Assembly: GCA_934464705.1 (NCBI GenBank) | Contig: CAKSKB010000005.1 | Span: 1 to 64,000 of the forward strand | Origin: an uncultured Clostridia bacterium | GTDB lineage: Bacteria; Bacillota; Clostridia; HGM11514 | Length of the DNA: 64,000 nt | Direction: 5' to 3' | In this document: positions 9,528 through 17,569 of the stretch, in pieces | How positions within the stretch are numbered: position 1 is the stretch's first letter | Layout: the number at the start of each line of letters is the position of its first letter | Made by a program: the position numbers and the translations under genes | The notes under the pieces: model-generated | What the model saw: the letters and a program-made list of their open reading frames with translations, nothing else | What the model was told of the DNA's origin: nothing | The model's database searches: none

Positions 9528-9791
9528 TTATTCTTCAAAATTGCTTGTAACCAGCTGAACCAGAGCGTTAACGGCAGTTTCCTCATCGGTGCCGCTTGCG
9601 GTAATCTTAAAGGTCATGCCCTTGTCGATACCGAGTGCAAGCACGCCGAGAAGACTCTTTGCGTTAGCGGAAGACTCTCCGTGCTCAATGGTTATAAGGC
9701 TTTTGTATTCGTTGGCTTTCTGAATAAAAAATGTTGCCGGTCTTGCGTGAAGACCTTCTGATTTTTGAATTGTAACTTCTTTTGAAATCAT
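9528..9791 (-). CDS. ptsH: Phosphocarrier protein HPr
   Basis: HPr passes phosphate from enzyme I to the sugar-specific PTS permeases. The 87-residue protein carries the active-site His15 in EGLHARPA and the regulatory Ser46 in AKSLLG. Both are therefore in the places used by enzyme I and by HPr kinase, which argues against the catabolite-only homologue Crh, in which His15 is replaced. The start at 9791 is chosen because GGAGAG lies just upstream; a longer frame reaching to 9818 has no ribosome binding site. It is a one-gene unit with its own promoter and terminator, as is common in Clostridia that lack a ptsHI operon. Confidence 0.97.
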   Translation of the reverse strand: MISKEVTIQKSEGLHARPATFFIQKANEYKSLITIEHGESSANAKSLLGVLALGIDKGMTFKITASGTDEETAVNALVQLVTSNFEE

Positions 9792-9871
9792 GAAATCTCT
9801 CCTATACAGAAAGGGCAAAATCTGCCCGGTTGATTTTACCGTCCCACGGGAAACAAAAAAACACTACTTAT

Positions 9872-9900
9872 ATATTACTAAATTATTGCCGTAAAGTCAA
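9872..9900 (-). promoter_or_regulatory. Promoter of ptsH
   Basis: On the minus strand TTGACT and TAATAT are separated by 17 bp, about 80 bp upstream of the ptsH start. The stretch between this promoter and the rseC stop is AT-rich, with only a weak hairpin. Confidence 0.8.
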
Positions 9901-9951
9901 TATCTAATAAAGACAAATAAATATTCATTTTAAAAATAAAATTGTATAATT

Positions 9952-10359
9952 TTACAACCCGTTATTGCGTGAAATAATTTCAACCGCGGAAACCGTGATT
10001 TTCGTGCCAAATCCTGTAAGTTTAGATAAGATGATATAAGCAATCATCACCGCAGCCTCCGAAACAACAAATATCGGTGTGCTTGCCGAGAGCGAATAAA
10101 GAACCGCAAATACGGCAAAGAAAATCACAACCGGCAGAATATAAAGCAAAAATGCGGTCATAAGAACCGTTTTTGAATCACTTTCGAGAAGTACCCTGTC
10201 CCCGACTTCGGCGTTTACCCTGTTTTTGGCAGCAGTTTTTATAACAGTTCCTCCGCAGCCGCCGCAAGCGGAGCAGTTACCGCCGCAGGCGCCCTCTCTT
10301 ATCACTGAAACGATAACCGTATCGGCTGATTTTTCTTTAACAATTCCTTCTGCTTTCAT
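9952..10359 (-). CDS. RseC/MucC-family membrane protein
   Basis: This 135-residue protein has a short cysteine-rich N-terminal region (CGGNCSACGGC, about 25-35) followed by two hydrophobic membrane segments (about 67-90 and 95-112). That is the layout of the SoxR-reducing/RseC family. In proteobacteria the family modulates SoxR reduction or sigma-E; in Clostridia its role is not established. Its ATG overlaps the recN stop by four bases (ATGA), so it is translationally coupled as the last gene of the long operon. The cysteines could bind iron-sulfur or zinc, which is inference. Confidence 0.85.
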   Translation of the reverse strand: MKAEGIVKEKSADTVIVSVIREGACGGNCSACGGCGGTVIKTAAKNRVNAEVGDRVLLESDSKTVLMTAFLLYILPVVIFFAVFAVLYSLSASTPIFVVSEAAVMIAYIILSKLTGFGTKITVSAVEIISRNNGL

Positions 10360-11969
10360 ATATTTTCATCCTTTGAGCGACCAAGCAGTTCGGCGGCGCT
10401 TTTGAGCGTAGTTTCGGTCACGACCTCGCCGCCGGTTATTCTTGCAATCTCATAGAGTCTTTCATTTTCCGAAAGAAGCTTAACGGACGATTTTGCAGTA
10501 TGCTCATCAACCGTCTTTTCAATTAAAAAGTGAAAATCCGCCGCAGCCGCAATCTGCGCAAGATGAGTTATGCATATAACCTGGCGGCCGTCGGAAATTT
10601 TTCTGAGCCGCTTGGCAATTTTGCTTGCCGCTCTGCCGCTTACGCCGCTGTCTATTTCGTCAAAAATAAGGGTTTCCACATCATCTGTAAGCACTGTCTG
10701 CAGCGCAAGCATAATCCTTGACAGTTCACCGCCGGAAGCAATTTTTATAAGCGGCTTCGGAGGTTCGCCCGGGATTGTTGAAATCAGAAAAGTTATATTT
10801 TCAAACCCGTGCGGCGACGGCTCGCAAGGTTCTGCCGAAACCTTAAACACCACGCTTTTCATATCAAGAAATTCAAGTTCTGCCGAAACAGCAGCACTGA
10901 GTGCCTCGGCGCCTTTCCTTCTTATTTCCGAAAGCCTTGCGCCCTTTTTATTCATATCCTCCGTCAGCGTTTCAAGCTGCGCTTCAAGCTTTTCGGTACC
11001 TGCGGTTTCAAACTCCGCATTTTCGATTTCTTCTTCAAGGTCATCACGAAGCTTTATAATATCCCCGATTGAACCGCCGTACTTTCTCTTTAAACCGGAA
11101 ATCAAATCCAGCCGCTGCTCAACGATTTCAAGTTCTGCCGGGTTGCTTTCGATTTCCGCCGCAAAACGCCCGAGTTCCCGTGAAGCCTCATCAATTTCAC
11201 ATTCCGCACTCTCAAGCATTTCAAGAACGGAAGTAAGCTTTTTGTCATATCCGCTCACACCCGAAAGTTCCGATATTGCGGATGAAAGCAAATCATGCAC
11301 ACCGCCCGTATCGTAGAGTCTTGCGTGACTGCCGGACACCGCTTCCGCAATTTTTTCCGCATTTGCAAGGATATCTCTTTTTTCGGAAAGTTCCTCATCC
11401 TCATTGGGTTTAAGCTCCGCCTCCGAAAGTTCGGCAAAGCGAAAACGCATCATATCAAGATTTTTAAGAATTTCATCCCGCTCGGAATTAATTCTGTCAA
11501 TCCGTTCTTTAAGTTCCCGCACCGCCTCAAAGCTTTTGCGGTAATCCTCCGCCGCCTCGGCAGCTTTACAGAATTTATCGAGAAGTTCCCTGTGGCAGCT
11601 TTGCTTCATAAGTATTTTATTCTCATGCTGTCCGTGAATCGTAAGAAGTTCCGCAGCATATTCCTTAATTTCCGCCGCAGTTGAAAGTTCGCCGTTTACT
11701 TTGCATACGGAGCGGCCGTCGGAATAAAGCTTCCTTGAAAGAAGAATTTCCCTGCTGTCAACCATAAAAAGCGCCTGCACAAATGCAAAGCGGCTGCCGT
11801 TCCTGATAATGCTCTTTGAAGTTCTTGCGCCGGTGACCATATTAATCGAGTCTATTATAATAGACTTTCCGGCGCCGGTTTCACCGCTCAGGATATTCAG
11901 TCCGCCTTCAAGCTCCAAATCAAGCGATTCGATTGCAGCGATGTTTTCAATGTGAAGTCCGATAAGCAT
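10356..11969 (-). CDS. recN: DNA repair protein RecN
   Basis: RecN is an SMC-like ATPase that gathers and holds DNA ends during double-strand break repair. The 537-residue protein has an N-terminal Walker A motif (GETGAGKS, about 29-36), two long coiled-coil arms (about 140-345), and a C-terminal half with an ABC-type signature (SGGELSRIMLALQ) and Walker B (LIFDEIDSGVSG, about 430-441). Its length is normal for the family. The ATG at 11969 lies just after argR, the usual Clostridial neighbour. Confidence 0.98.
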   Translation of the reverse strand: MLIGLHIENIAAIESLDLELEGGLNILSGETGAGKSIIIDSINMVTGARTSKSIIRNGSRFAFVQALFMVDSREILLSRKLYSDGRSVCKVNGELSTAAEIKEYAAELLTIHGQHENKILMKQSCHRELLDKFCKAAEAAEDYRKSFEAVRELKERIDRINSERDEILKNLDMMRFRFAELSEAELKPNEDEELSEKRDILANAEKIAEAVSGSHARLYDTGGVHDLLSSAISELSGVSGYDKKLTSVLEMLESAECEIDEASRELGRFAAEIESNPAELEIVEQRLDLISGLKRKYGGSIGDIIKLRDDLEEEIENAEFETAGTEKLEAQLETLTEDMNKKGARLSEIRRKGAEALSAAVSAELEFLDMKSVVFKVSAEPCEPSPHGFENITFLISTIPGEPPKPLIKIASGGELSRIMLALQTVLTDDVETLIFDEIDSGVSGRAASKIAKRLRKISDGRQVICITHLAQIAAAADFHFLIEKTVDEHTAKSSVKLLSENERLYEIARITGGEVVTETTLKSAAELLGRSKDENI

Positions 11970-11972
11970 AAC

Positions 11973-12404
11973 CTATCCCCTCATTTTATCAACAGTTTCA
12001 TGAATGATATCGGCTGCCCGTTCGTCCCTTGCGACAATCATAATCGTATCATCGCCGGCAATTGTGCCGAGAGTATCACCGATATGCATATTATCCATAA
12101 GACTTGCCACGCCCTGCGCCATACCGCTCAGCGTTTTTACAACAACGATATTCATTGCGTGGTCAATACTTATAACCGACGAGCGCAGTATCTCATTTTC
12201 ATTGGCGGACGGCGCCGCGTAAATCGACTCGCCCCCTGCCCTGACTTTTACAAGTTCCAGTTCTTTTATATCCCTCGAAACCGTAGCCTGCGTAACATCC
12301 CAGCCCTCGCGGCAAAGTGCGTCCGCAAGTTCGTCCTGGGTTTTGATACTCCGTTCGCGGATAATCTCAAGAATTCTTGTTTGTCTGTCCTTTTTGGAAG
12401 CCAT
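11973..12404 (-). CDS. argR: Arginine repressor ArgR
   Basis: ArgR binds arginine and represses arginine biosynthesis genes as a hexamer. The 143-residue protein has an N-terminal winged helix (including VTQATVSRDIKEL) and a C-terminal oligomerisation and arginine-binding domain with the GDDT motif (TIAGDDTIMIV). The ATG at 12404 is preferred over a GTG nine bases upstream because GAGGTGA sits six bases before it. The nadK-argR-recN order is typical of Clostridia. No ARG box was identified in the window. Confidence 0.96.
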   Translation of the reverse strand: MASKKDRQTRILEIIRERSIKTQDELADALCREGWDVTQATVSRDIKELELVKVRAGGESIYAAPSANENEILRSSVISIDHAMNIVVVKTLSGMAQGVASLMDNMHIGDTLGTIAGDDTIMIVARDERAADIIHETVDKMRG

Positions 12405-12409
12405 ATGTG

Positions 12410-13186
12410 TCACCTCAACTCCTGCTTTTTATTAAGCACATCATAAAAGCTGTAATTTTTAAGTCTTATAAATTTTACTGTTCTTTCCGCAGTTTTTATT
12501 GTAACCTCCGAACCGCCTTCGATATCGCAGATGTTTGTTCCGTCCGCTATGACCTGCATGGGGTAACCGGTTTTGCGCAGAGCCTTTACCGTGACCGTTC
12601 TTTTGTGCGAAATCATTACAGAACGGGAACGCATAGTGTGCGGACAAATAGGCGTAATACCGATAAGTTTTATGTCCGGCTCAACGATAGGCCCGCCGGC
12701 GGAAAGCGAATATGCGGTAGAGCCTGTCGGCGTGCATGCGATTATGCCGTCCGCACTGTATGAATCGGCAAGAGAGCCGTCAACATAAAGTTCGAGCTTT
12801 ACAATGCCGGGGTAGCTTCCCCTTGTGATAACAATATCGTTAAGCGCAGGAAAACTCTCTCCGCCGTTTACCGAAGCTTCAAGAAGCATTCTTTCCTCAA
12901 GAATATAATCCCCGTCCGCAATTTTTTTAATACTTTCGCAGTCGTTTGCCTCAAACTCTGTCAGGAAACCGAGCGTACCGAGATTAATGCCGAGAACCGG
13001 CAGCCGCGGATACTCATGCACCGCACGAAGAAGGGTACCGTCGCCCCCGAGAACAATCATGGCGTCTGCGTCTTTGGCTTCGGTCACGATTTGCGCACCG
13101 AATTTTTCAAGTTCGGCGCAAACTGATTTTGTAACCTTAAGCGACGGGTCCTTGTCTTTATTTGTAAAGATTATAAAGCGTTTCAT
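12410..13186 (-). CDS. nadK: NAD kinase
   Basis: This enzyme phosphorylates NAD to NADP. The 258-residue protein contains the family motifs GGDGT (LGGDGTLLRAV, about 46-56), a central NDIVITRG and the substrate-binding stretch TPTGSTAYSLSAGGPI. The start has GGTGAT just upstream. In the usual order nadK follows tlyA directly; here a four-helix-bundle gene with flanking repeats lies between them, so the nadK leader is made of repeat sequence. Confidence 0.97.
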   Translation of the reverse strand: MKRFIIFTNKDKDPSLKVTKSVCAELEKFGAQIVTEAKDADAMIVLGGDGTLLRAVHEYPRLPVLGINLGTLGFLTEFEANDCESIKKIADGDYILEERMLLEASVNGGESFPALNDIVITRGSYPGIVKLELYVDGSLADSYSADGIIACTPTGSTAYSLSAGGPIVEPDIKLIGITPICPHTMRSRSVMISHKRTVTVKALRKTGYPMQVIADGTNICDIEGGSEVTIKTAERTVKFIRLKNYSFYDVLNKKQELR

Positions 13187-13199
13187 ATAATCACCACTT

Positions 13200-13295
13200 C
13201 AGATAAATAGATAATATAGAAGAGATAAGAGTGAATAATGAATGTTGATTTTCGGCCTTGCGAAAATCTTAATATATTATCTCTATCTATTATCC
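13200..13295. repeat. Palindromic repeat, copy A (between nadK and the four-helix-bundle gene)
   Basis: The centre is GATTTTCG-gccttg-CGAAAATC (13247-13268). Imperfectly complementary arms rich in GATAA and TATCT extend on both sides. The arm nearest nadK matches, in inverted orientation, the outer arm of copy B at 13694-13759. The other arm overlaps the last codons of the four-helix-bundle gene. Confidence 0.8.
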
Positions 13296-13657
13296 GTTTC
13301 TTTGCCGTCTGTTTTTGCTGTTTTTGATATTGCAATAAGCATTTTCTTTATCTCTATACAATCATAAAGCAGCGAATCGCCAAGCTTTTTATCAATATAT
13401 TCTGACGCAGCTATCAATTTTAACCAATATTCGGTTTCCGCTGTTTCCTTCAAAGCAATATGCATCTTATTTATAAAATCATTCCTGCTTGCAGCATAAA
13501 CTGCCTCATTAGAATTCGCACCAATTGAAGTTGCGCTTCTCAAAAGCTGCTTTGACAGTACATATTCTTTTTGTTCTTCCGTAAGATACTTATACAATTT
13601 TACCATACGCACTGAAAAACGCAGACATTTATCAACAAGCACACTATCAGATGCCAT
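13283..13657 (-). CDS. Four-helix bundle protein (S23 / intervening-sequence protein family)
   Basis: The 124-residue protein has the family pattern: an N-terminal FSVRMVKLYKYL-like helix, then QLLRSATSIGANSNEAVYA, then KMHIALKETAETEYWLKL. This family was first seen as the product of intervening sequences in 23S rRNA and is related to the Avd accessory proteins of diversity-generating retroelements. Its biochemical role is not known. Here it lies between tlyA and nadK in a conserved operon that normally lacks it. It has its own GAGGTG site before the ATG and is bordered by inverted copies of a palindromic repeat. The gene is visibly richer in A+T than its neighbours. The last codons (DNR and stop) lie inside the repeat. 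The whole 0.56-kb block looks like a mobile cassette, which is inference. Confidence 0.9.
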   Translation of the reverse strand: MASDSVLVDKCLRFSVRMVKLYKYLTEEQKEYVLSKQLLRSATSIGANSNEAVYAASRNDFINKMHIALKETAETEYWLKLIAASEYIDKKLGDSLLYDCIEIKKMLIAISKTAKTDGKETDNR

Positions 13658-13684
13658 ATATATCGCACCTCTTTTTCAAGTAAT

Positions 13685-13759
13685 AGTATCTTAGATTTTC
13701 GCTTTGCGAAAATCAACACTAACTATTCTCTATTATCTCTTATCTGTTCTCTATTTATC
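13685..13759. repeat. Palindromic repeat, copy B (between the four-helix-bundle gene and tlyA)
   Basis: A perfect 9-bp hairpin GATTTTCGC-ttt-GCGAAAATC occupies 13694-13714. The outer arm (to 13759) is the inverted counterpart of the outer arm of copy A and begins within the last codons of tlyA (GATAAATAG includes its stop). Confidence 0.8.
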
Positions 13760-14542
13760 AAGTTCCTCGTGCGCCTTGGCAACAACCGCCGACACATCTG
13801 CGGTAATTTCATCATCCGAGTTGTTTCTTATATACATAAGGTATTCGATATTCCCTTTCGGTCCCTTAATCGGAGAATAAGTAAGCCCCAAAAGCCCGAA
13901 ACCGTTTTCGCTTGCCATACCGAGAACCTTATTGATAACTTCCTTGTGAATTTCGGGGTCACGCACAACTCCGCCCTTGCCGACCTGTCCCCTTCCCGCT
14001 TCAAACTGCGGTTTTATAAGGCAGACCATCTCGCCCTTTTCTTTCAGAAGCCGTTTTGCAACCGGCAAAATATGATAGAGCGAAATGAACGAAACATCTA
14101 CCGATGCAAAATCAAGCTCATCGGGAATAGGGTCAATATATCTGATGTTGGTTCTTTCCATATTTATAACACGCTCGTCGGAGCGCAGTTCCCACGCAAG
14201 CTGACCGTACCCGACATCAACCGAATACACCTTAACCGCACCGCATTTAAGCATACAGTCGGTAAAACCGCCGGTCGAAGCACCTATATCCATGCAAACA
14301 AATCCATCAAGCGCTAAGCCGAAAACCTCCATGGCACGCTCCAGCTTGTAGCCTCCGCGGCTTACGAACTTCATTTTTTCGCCCCTGAAATCTATTTCAA
14401 CGGACGAATCATACTGCATGCCTGCTTTGTCCGCCTTTTGCCCGTCAATATAAACCTGCCCTGCCATAATGACAGCCTTTGCCCTGTCCCGCCCGGAAAC
14501 TATCCCCCGGGAAACAAGTATGGAATCAAGCCTTTCCTTCAA
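13751..14542 (-). CDS. tlyA: TlyA-family rRNA 2'-O-methyltransferase
   Basis: TlyA proteins methylate ribosomal RNA and were first named as haemolysins. The 263-residue protein has an N-terminal S4 RNA-binding domain (about 1-60, beginning KERLDSILVSRG) and an FtsJ-like Rossmann methyltransferase domain with the SAM-binding loop DIGASTGGFTDCML (about 80-93). The start is a TTG overlapping the end of dxs by 17 bp, with GAGGATG upstream. The stop codon lies at the edge of repeat copy B. Confidence 0.96.
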   Translation of the reverse strand: MKERLDSILVSRGIVSGRDRAKAVIMAGQVYIDGQKADKAGMQYDSSVEIDFRGEKMKFVSRGGYKLERAMEVFGLALDGFVCMDIGASTGGFTDCMLKCGAVKVYSVDVGYGQLAWELRSDERVINMERTNIRYIDPIPDELDFASVDVSFISLYHILPVAKRLLKEKGEMVCLIKPQFEAGRGQVGKGGVVRDPEIHKEVINKVLGMASENGFGLLGLTYSPIKGPKGNIEYLMYIRNNSDDEITADVSAVVAKAHEELDK

Positions 14543-16349
14543 AATTCAACACATCCTCGGCAATTGAGGCTTCATCAAGCCTGTATTTTTTGAACAGCGT
14601 ATCATCGTCCCCATGCGAAATAAACTCATCCGGAAACGCCTTAACAATAATCTTTTTGCACAGCACCCTCTCGATTTCCTCGGAAAGACCGCCGAATATG
14701 CAGCCGTCCTCAACGGAAACAACGATTTTCCTGTTCATTCTGCGAACAAGTTCGTCATCAAAGGGTTTTAGAAATCTCATATCGCAGACCGCCGCCGAAA
14801 CACCGGATTTTTCAAGGATTTCCGCTGTCCGTACGGCTTTTGCGGTCATTTTCCCGATTGCGAAAATCACGCAGTCGGAACCGTCCTTAAGCACCCTTCC
14901 GCGCCCAAGTTCCAAAGGAGTATCGGGAAACTTCATTTCCTCTCCGCCCCTCGGGTACCTTACAGAAACAGGACCGCCGATTTTTTCCGAAAACAAAAGC
15001 ATTTTTTTAAGTTCCGCAAAGTCCGACGGAGCCATAACCGCCATATTCGGTACGGATTTCATGTAATTAAGGTCGAAAAGACCCTGATGCGTTTCGCCGT
15101 CCGCCCCGACAAGGCCTGCACGGTCAATACAGAAACAGACATGAAGATTTGTAAGTGCCGCATCGTGAATAATCTGGTCATACCCTCTTTGAAGAAAGGT
15201 CGAATAAACCGCAAAATACGGCATCATTCCGCCCTTGGCAAGACCCGCCGAAAAAGTGACTGCGTGTTCCTCGGCAATCCCGACATCGAAAAAGCGCTCG
15301 GGGAACCGATTCGCAAATTCCAAAAGTCCCGTACCATCCGGCATAGCGGCGGTGACAGCACAGATTTTATCATTTTTTTGAGCCATTTCCGTAAGCGTTT
15401 CGCCGAAAACTGACGAATAGGTCTTTTTGCCGCCGACGCATGACCCGGTATTGACATCAAACCCCGAAACCCCGTGAAATTTAGCCGGAAACTCTTCTGC
15501 AAACTTATATCCCTTACCCTTTTTGGTACACACATGAATAAGGCAGGGGCGGTTTTTCTGCTTTGCCTGGTTAAGGGCAAGCGTCAGTTTATCGAAATCG
15601 TGACCGTCAATCGGTCCGTAATATTTAAACCCAAGCTCGGTAAAAAACATTCCGGAAAAGAAAAGATTTCTGAGTTTATTTTTGACATATCTCAGCGCAC
15701 GGTAAAAAACCTTTCCGGCATCGGAGCGGTTAAGCCTTGATTCCACGCGGTTTTTAAGCTTATAATAACCCTCTCGGTTTGTAAGGCGGCTTAAGTATTT
15801 TGAAAGATTGCCGACATTTTTCGCAATCGACATATTGTTATCGTTAAGCACCACGATAACCTTTGTATTACCTGCATTGTTAAGCGCCTCGTAGGCTTCG
15901 CCGCCGGTCATGGAGCCATCGCCTATAACAGCGATGACATCATAGTTTTCGTGTTTTAAATCCCTCGCATGGCAAAGCCCGAGCGCCGCCGAAACGGAGG
16001 TTGAGCTGTGACCGGTATCGAAAGCGTCACAGTCGCTCTCGGCGCCTTTCGGAAAACCCGAAAGCCCGCCGAATTTGCGGAGAGTATCAAATTTATCTTT
16101 CCGCCCGGTGATAATTTTATGGACATACGCCTGATGCCCTACATCCCATATAAATTTATCCTTCGGGCAGTCAAAAACCGTGTGCAGGGCAAGAGTAAGT
16201 TCAACCGCGCCGAGGTTCGACGCAAGGTGACCGCCTGTATCCGCAACCGAATTTATAAGGAAGCTGCGTATTTCCGATGCAAGCACATCGATTTCCTGCC
16301 TGTTAAGTTTTTTCAGATCCGAAGGACTGTTTATTCTGTCTAAAATCAT
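14526..16349 (-). CDS. dxs: 1-deoxy-D-xylulose-5-phosphate synthase
   Basis: Dxs condenses pyruvate and glyceraldehyde 3-phosphate in the first step of the MEP isoprenoid pathway, using thiamine diphosphate. The 607-residue protein has the cofactor motif GDGSMTGGEAYEALNNAG, the catalytic region GIAEEHAVTFSAGLA and a C-terminal transketolase domain (VSVEDGCIFGG). The ATG at 16349 is used; the frame extends upstream into oapA, but that part is not Dxs-like. It lies one base after the oapA stop, with AAGAAG as ribosome binding site. ispA of the same pathway is in the same operon, on the other side of the OLE RNA. Confidence 0.98.
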   Translation of the reverse strand: MILDRINSPSDLKKLNRQEIDVLASEIRSFLINSVADTGGHLASNLGAVELTLALHTVFDCPKDKFIWDVGHQAYVHKIITGRKDKFDTLRKFGGLSGFPKGAESDCDAFDTGHSSTSVSAALGLCHARDLKHENYDVIAVIGDGSMTGGEAYEALNNAGNTKVIVVLNDNNMSIAKNVGNLSKYLSRLTNREGYYKLKNRVESRLNRSDAGKVFYRALRYVKNKLRNLFFSGMFFTELGFKYYGPIDGHDFDKLTLALNQAKQKNRPCLIHVCTKKGKGYKFAEEFPAKFHGVSGFDVNTGSCVGGKKTYSSVFGETLTEMAQKNDKICAVTAAMPDGTGLLEFANRFPERFFDVGIAEEHAVTFSAGLAKGGMMPYFAVYSTFLQRGYDQIIHDAALTNLHVCFCIDRAGLVGADGETHQGLFDLNYMKSVPNMAVMAPSDFAELKKMLLFSEKIGGPVSVRYPRGGEEMKFPDTPLELGRGRVLKDGSDCVIFAIGKMTAKAVRTAEILEKSGVSAAVCDMRFLKPFDDELVRRMNRKIVVSVEDGCIFGGLSEEIERVLCKKIIVKAFPDEFISHGDDDTLFKKYRLDEASIAEDVLNFEGKA

Positions 16350-16350
16350 A

Positions 16351-16929
16351 TTATTTCTTCTTTCGTGAAAAGGAGTATATAATAACAGACGCAATATGAA
16401 CGATTTTATTAGCATTTTTCATAGCCGTGGTTTTACCGATAGCCTTTCCGCCGACCGTTACGGCAGAGAGAACACCCGTCATAATAACGCTTACTGCCGA
16501 ATTGCCTTCCGAAAAGATATGCGCAACGATAACCGCCAGCGTAGAACCGCTGACAATACCCGCAATATCGCCGATAACATCATTACAAAAGCTCGACACC
16601 TTTTCGGCGTTTCTTATAAGCTTTATGCTGCACGCAGCCGACTTGTACTTTTTCGCCGCAAGCGCATGGAATGGCGTTTCGTCGGCAGTAGTAACGGCAA
16701 TACCAATCATATCGAATACAATACCGATTGAAACAATTATAATAAGAATAAGGAAAGCAAAAACAATGTTAAGTTCCTCAAGCACTGCGGAAGAACCGAC
16801 GCCCATCGCAACCGAGAGCACAAAAGTCCATATAAAAATAGAAACAATCCATTTCACGCTTGCCTTTTTGTTAGCCGCCGCACCCGACTTTATTTTAAGC
16901 CGCAACCCGGCAGAATCCTTGTTATCCAT
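16351..16929 (-). CDS. oapA: OLE-associated membrane protein OapA
   Basis: This 192-residue membrane protein has four predicted membrane segments (about 28-46, 54-78, 122-142 and 148-168) and a conserved central stretch (DMIGIAVTTADETPFHALAA, then RNAEKVSSFCNDVIGDI). Proteins of this type have been loosely annotated as CorB/CNNM-like magnesium transporters. In Bacillus halodurans the homologue OapA binds OLE RNA and brings it to the membrane. The gene starts 27 bp downstream of the OLE RNA and just before dxs, the canonical position. I assign OapA from position, size and topology; RNA binding is known from the family, not visible here. Confidence 0.9.
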   Translation of the reverse strand: MDNKDSAGLRLKIKSGAAANKKASVKWIVSIFIWTFVLSVAMGVGSSAVLEELNIVFAFLILIIIVSIGIVFDMIGIAVTTADETPFHALAAKKYKSAACSIKLIRNAEKVSSFCNDVIGDIAGIVSGSTLAVIVAHIFSEGNSAVSVIMTGVLSAVTVGGKAIGKTTAMKNANKIVHIASVIIYSFSRKKK

Positions 16930-16955
16930 TAAAAATACCTCGTTAAAATATAATA

Positions 16956-17564
16956 AAAAGGTGGCAGTATGCGTGATAAAATCTACAGCATAGGTTCAGT
17001 AGGATTTCCCGCAGGGCAACCCTTCCGTCGCCGGTAAGGGGGGTTCCCCATTAACGCCCTGCCCGGTGCGTCACCGCATCCGGGACTGAATTGCCACTAA
17101 GACTGTACTGCAATCCCACACATACCTCGTAAGAACAGCCTAGGGGTTTTCCCCGGCAGCCGATACAATTCTTTATCCTCTTTTGCAGAAACGGTTTCAA
17201 GCAGCGATAACAAAGCTGCACCGGCCAGTGCGTCTTTGTCTGATCTGCTATCCCGCCGCCTCCACTCAAGGCAGGCTACGCTGTCCCAAGCACAAATGTG
17301 TACCAAGGTACAGGTTCCACCCTGTTTCGTAACGCATTTGTGTCCGAATACAGAGCAAAATATGCGCCACAATAACAGGTCTCCGCGGAAATTGGGTCGC
17401 GGTCGGCATGCCGTTGCCGTGCGCCCAAAAACCTTAACTCCCAGCACAAACCCCCGCTTGGCGGCGAAAGCCTGCACCAGGAACTTCATCGATGTGCCCT
17501 ACAACGGATTTTTAGGCCCGTCTTGGGAATTGCCCGAACTGACTAGGATACTGCACCACCTTTT
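16956..17564 (-). ncRNA. ole: OLE RNA (ornate, large, extremophilic RNA)
   Basis: A gap of 640 bp between ispA and oapA holds no credible gene but is rich in stems. The RNA ends are complementary on the minus strand: AAAAGGTGGTGCAGTAT at the 5' end (17548-17564) pairs with ATACTGCCACCTTTT at the 3' end (16956-16970). They bound a segment of 609 nt, very close to the roughly 610 nt known for OLE RNAs. Position between ispA and oapA-dxs is the canonical OLE setting. G+C is higher than in the intergenic DNA nearby, as expected of a structured RNA. OLE acts with OapA at the membrane and is linked to magnesium, alcohol and cold stress in Bacillus halodurans. It is probably processed from the operon transcript, since no promoter was seen directly upstream. 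Confidence 0.92.
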
Positions 17565-17569
17565 ATTAC

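Noticed and set aside
10570..11316. A 248-codon open frame on the plus strand within recN
   Set aside because: It is fully antisense to a clear recN gene, is serine-rich as expected from a reverse reading of coding DNA, and lacks a start signal.
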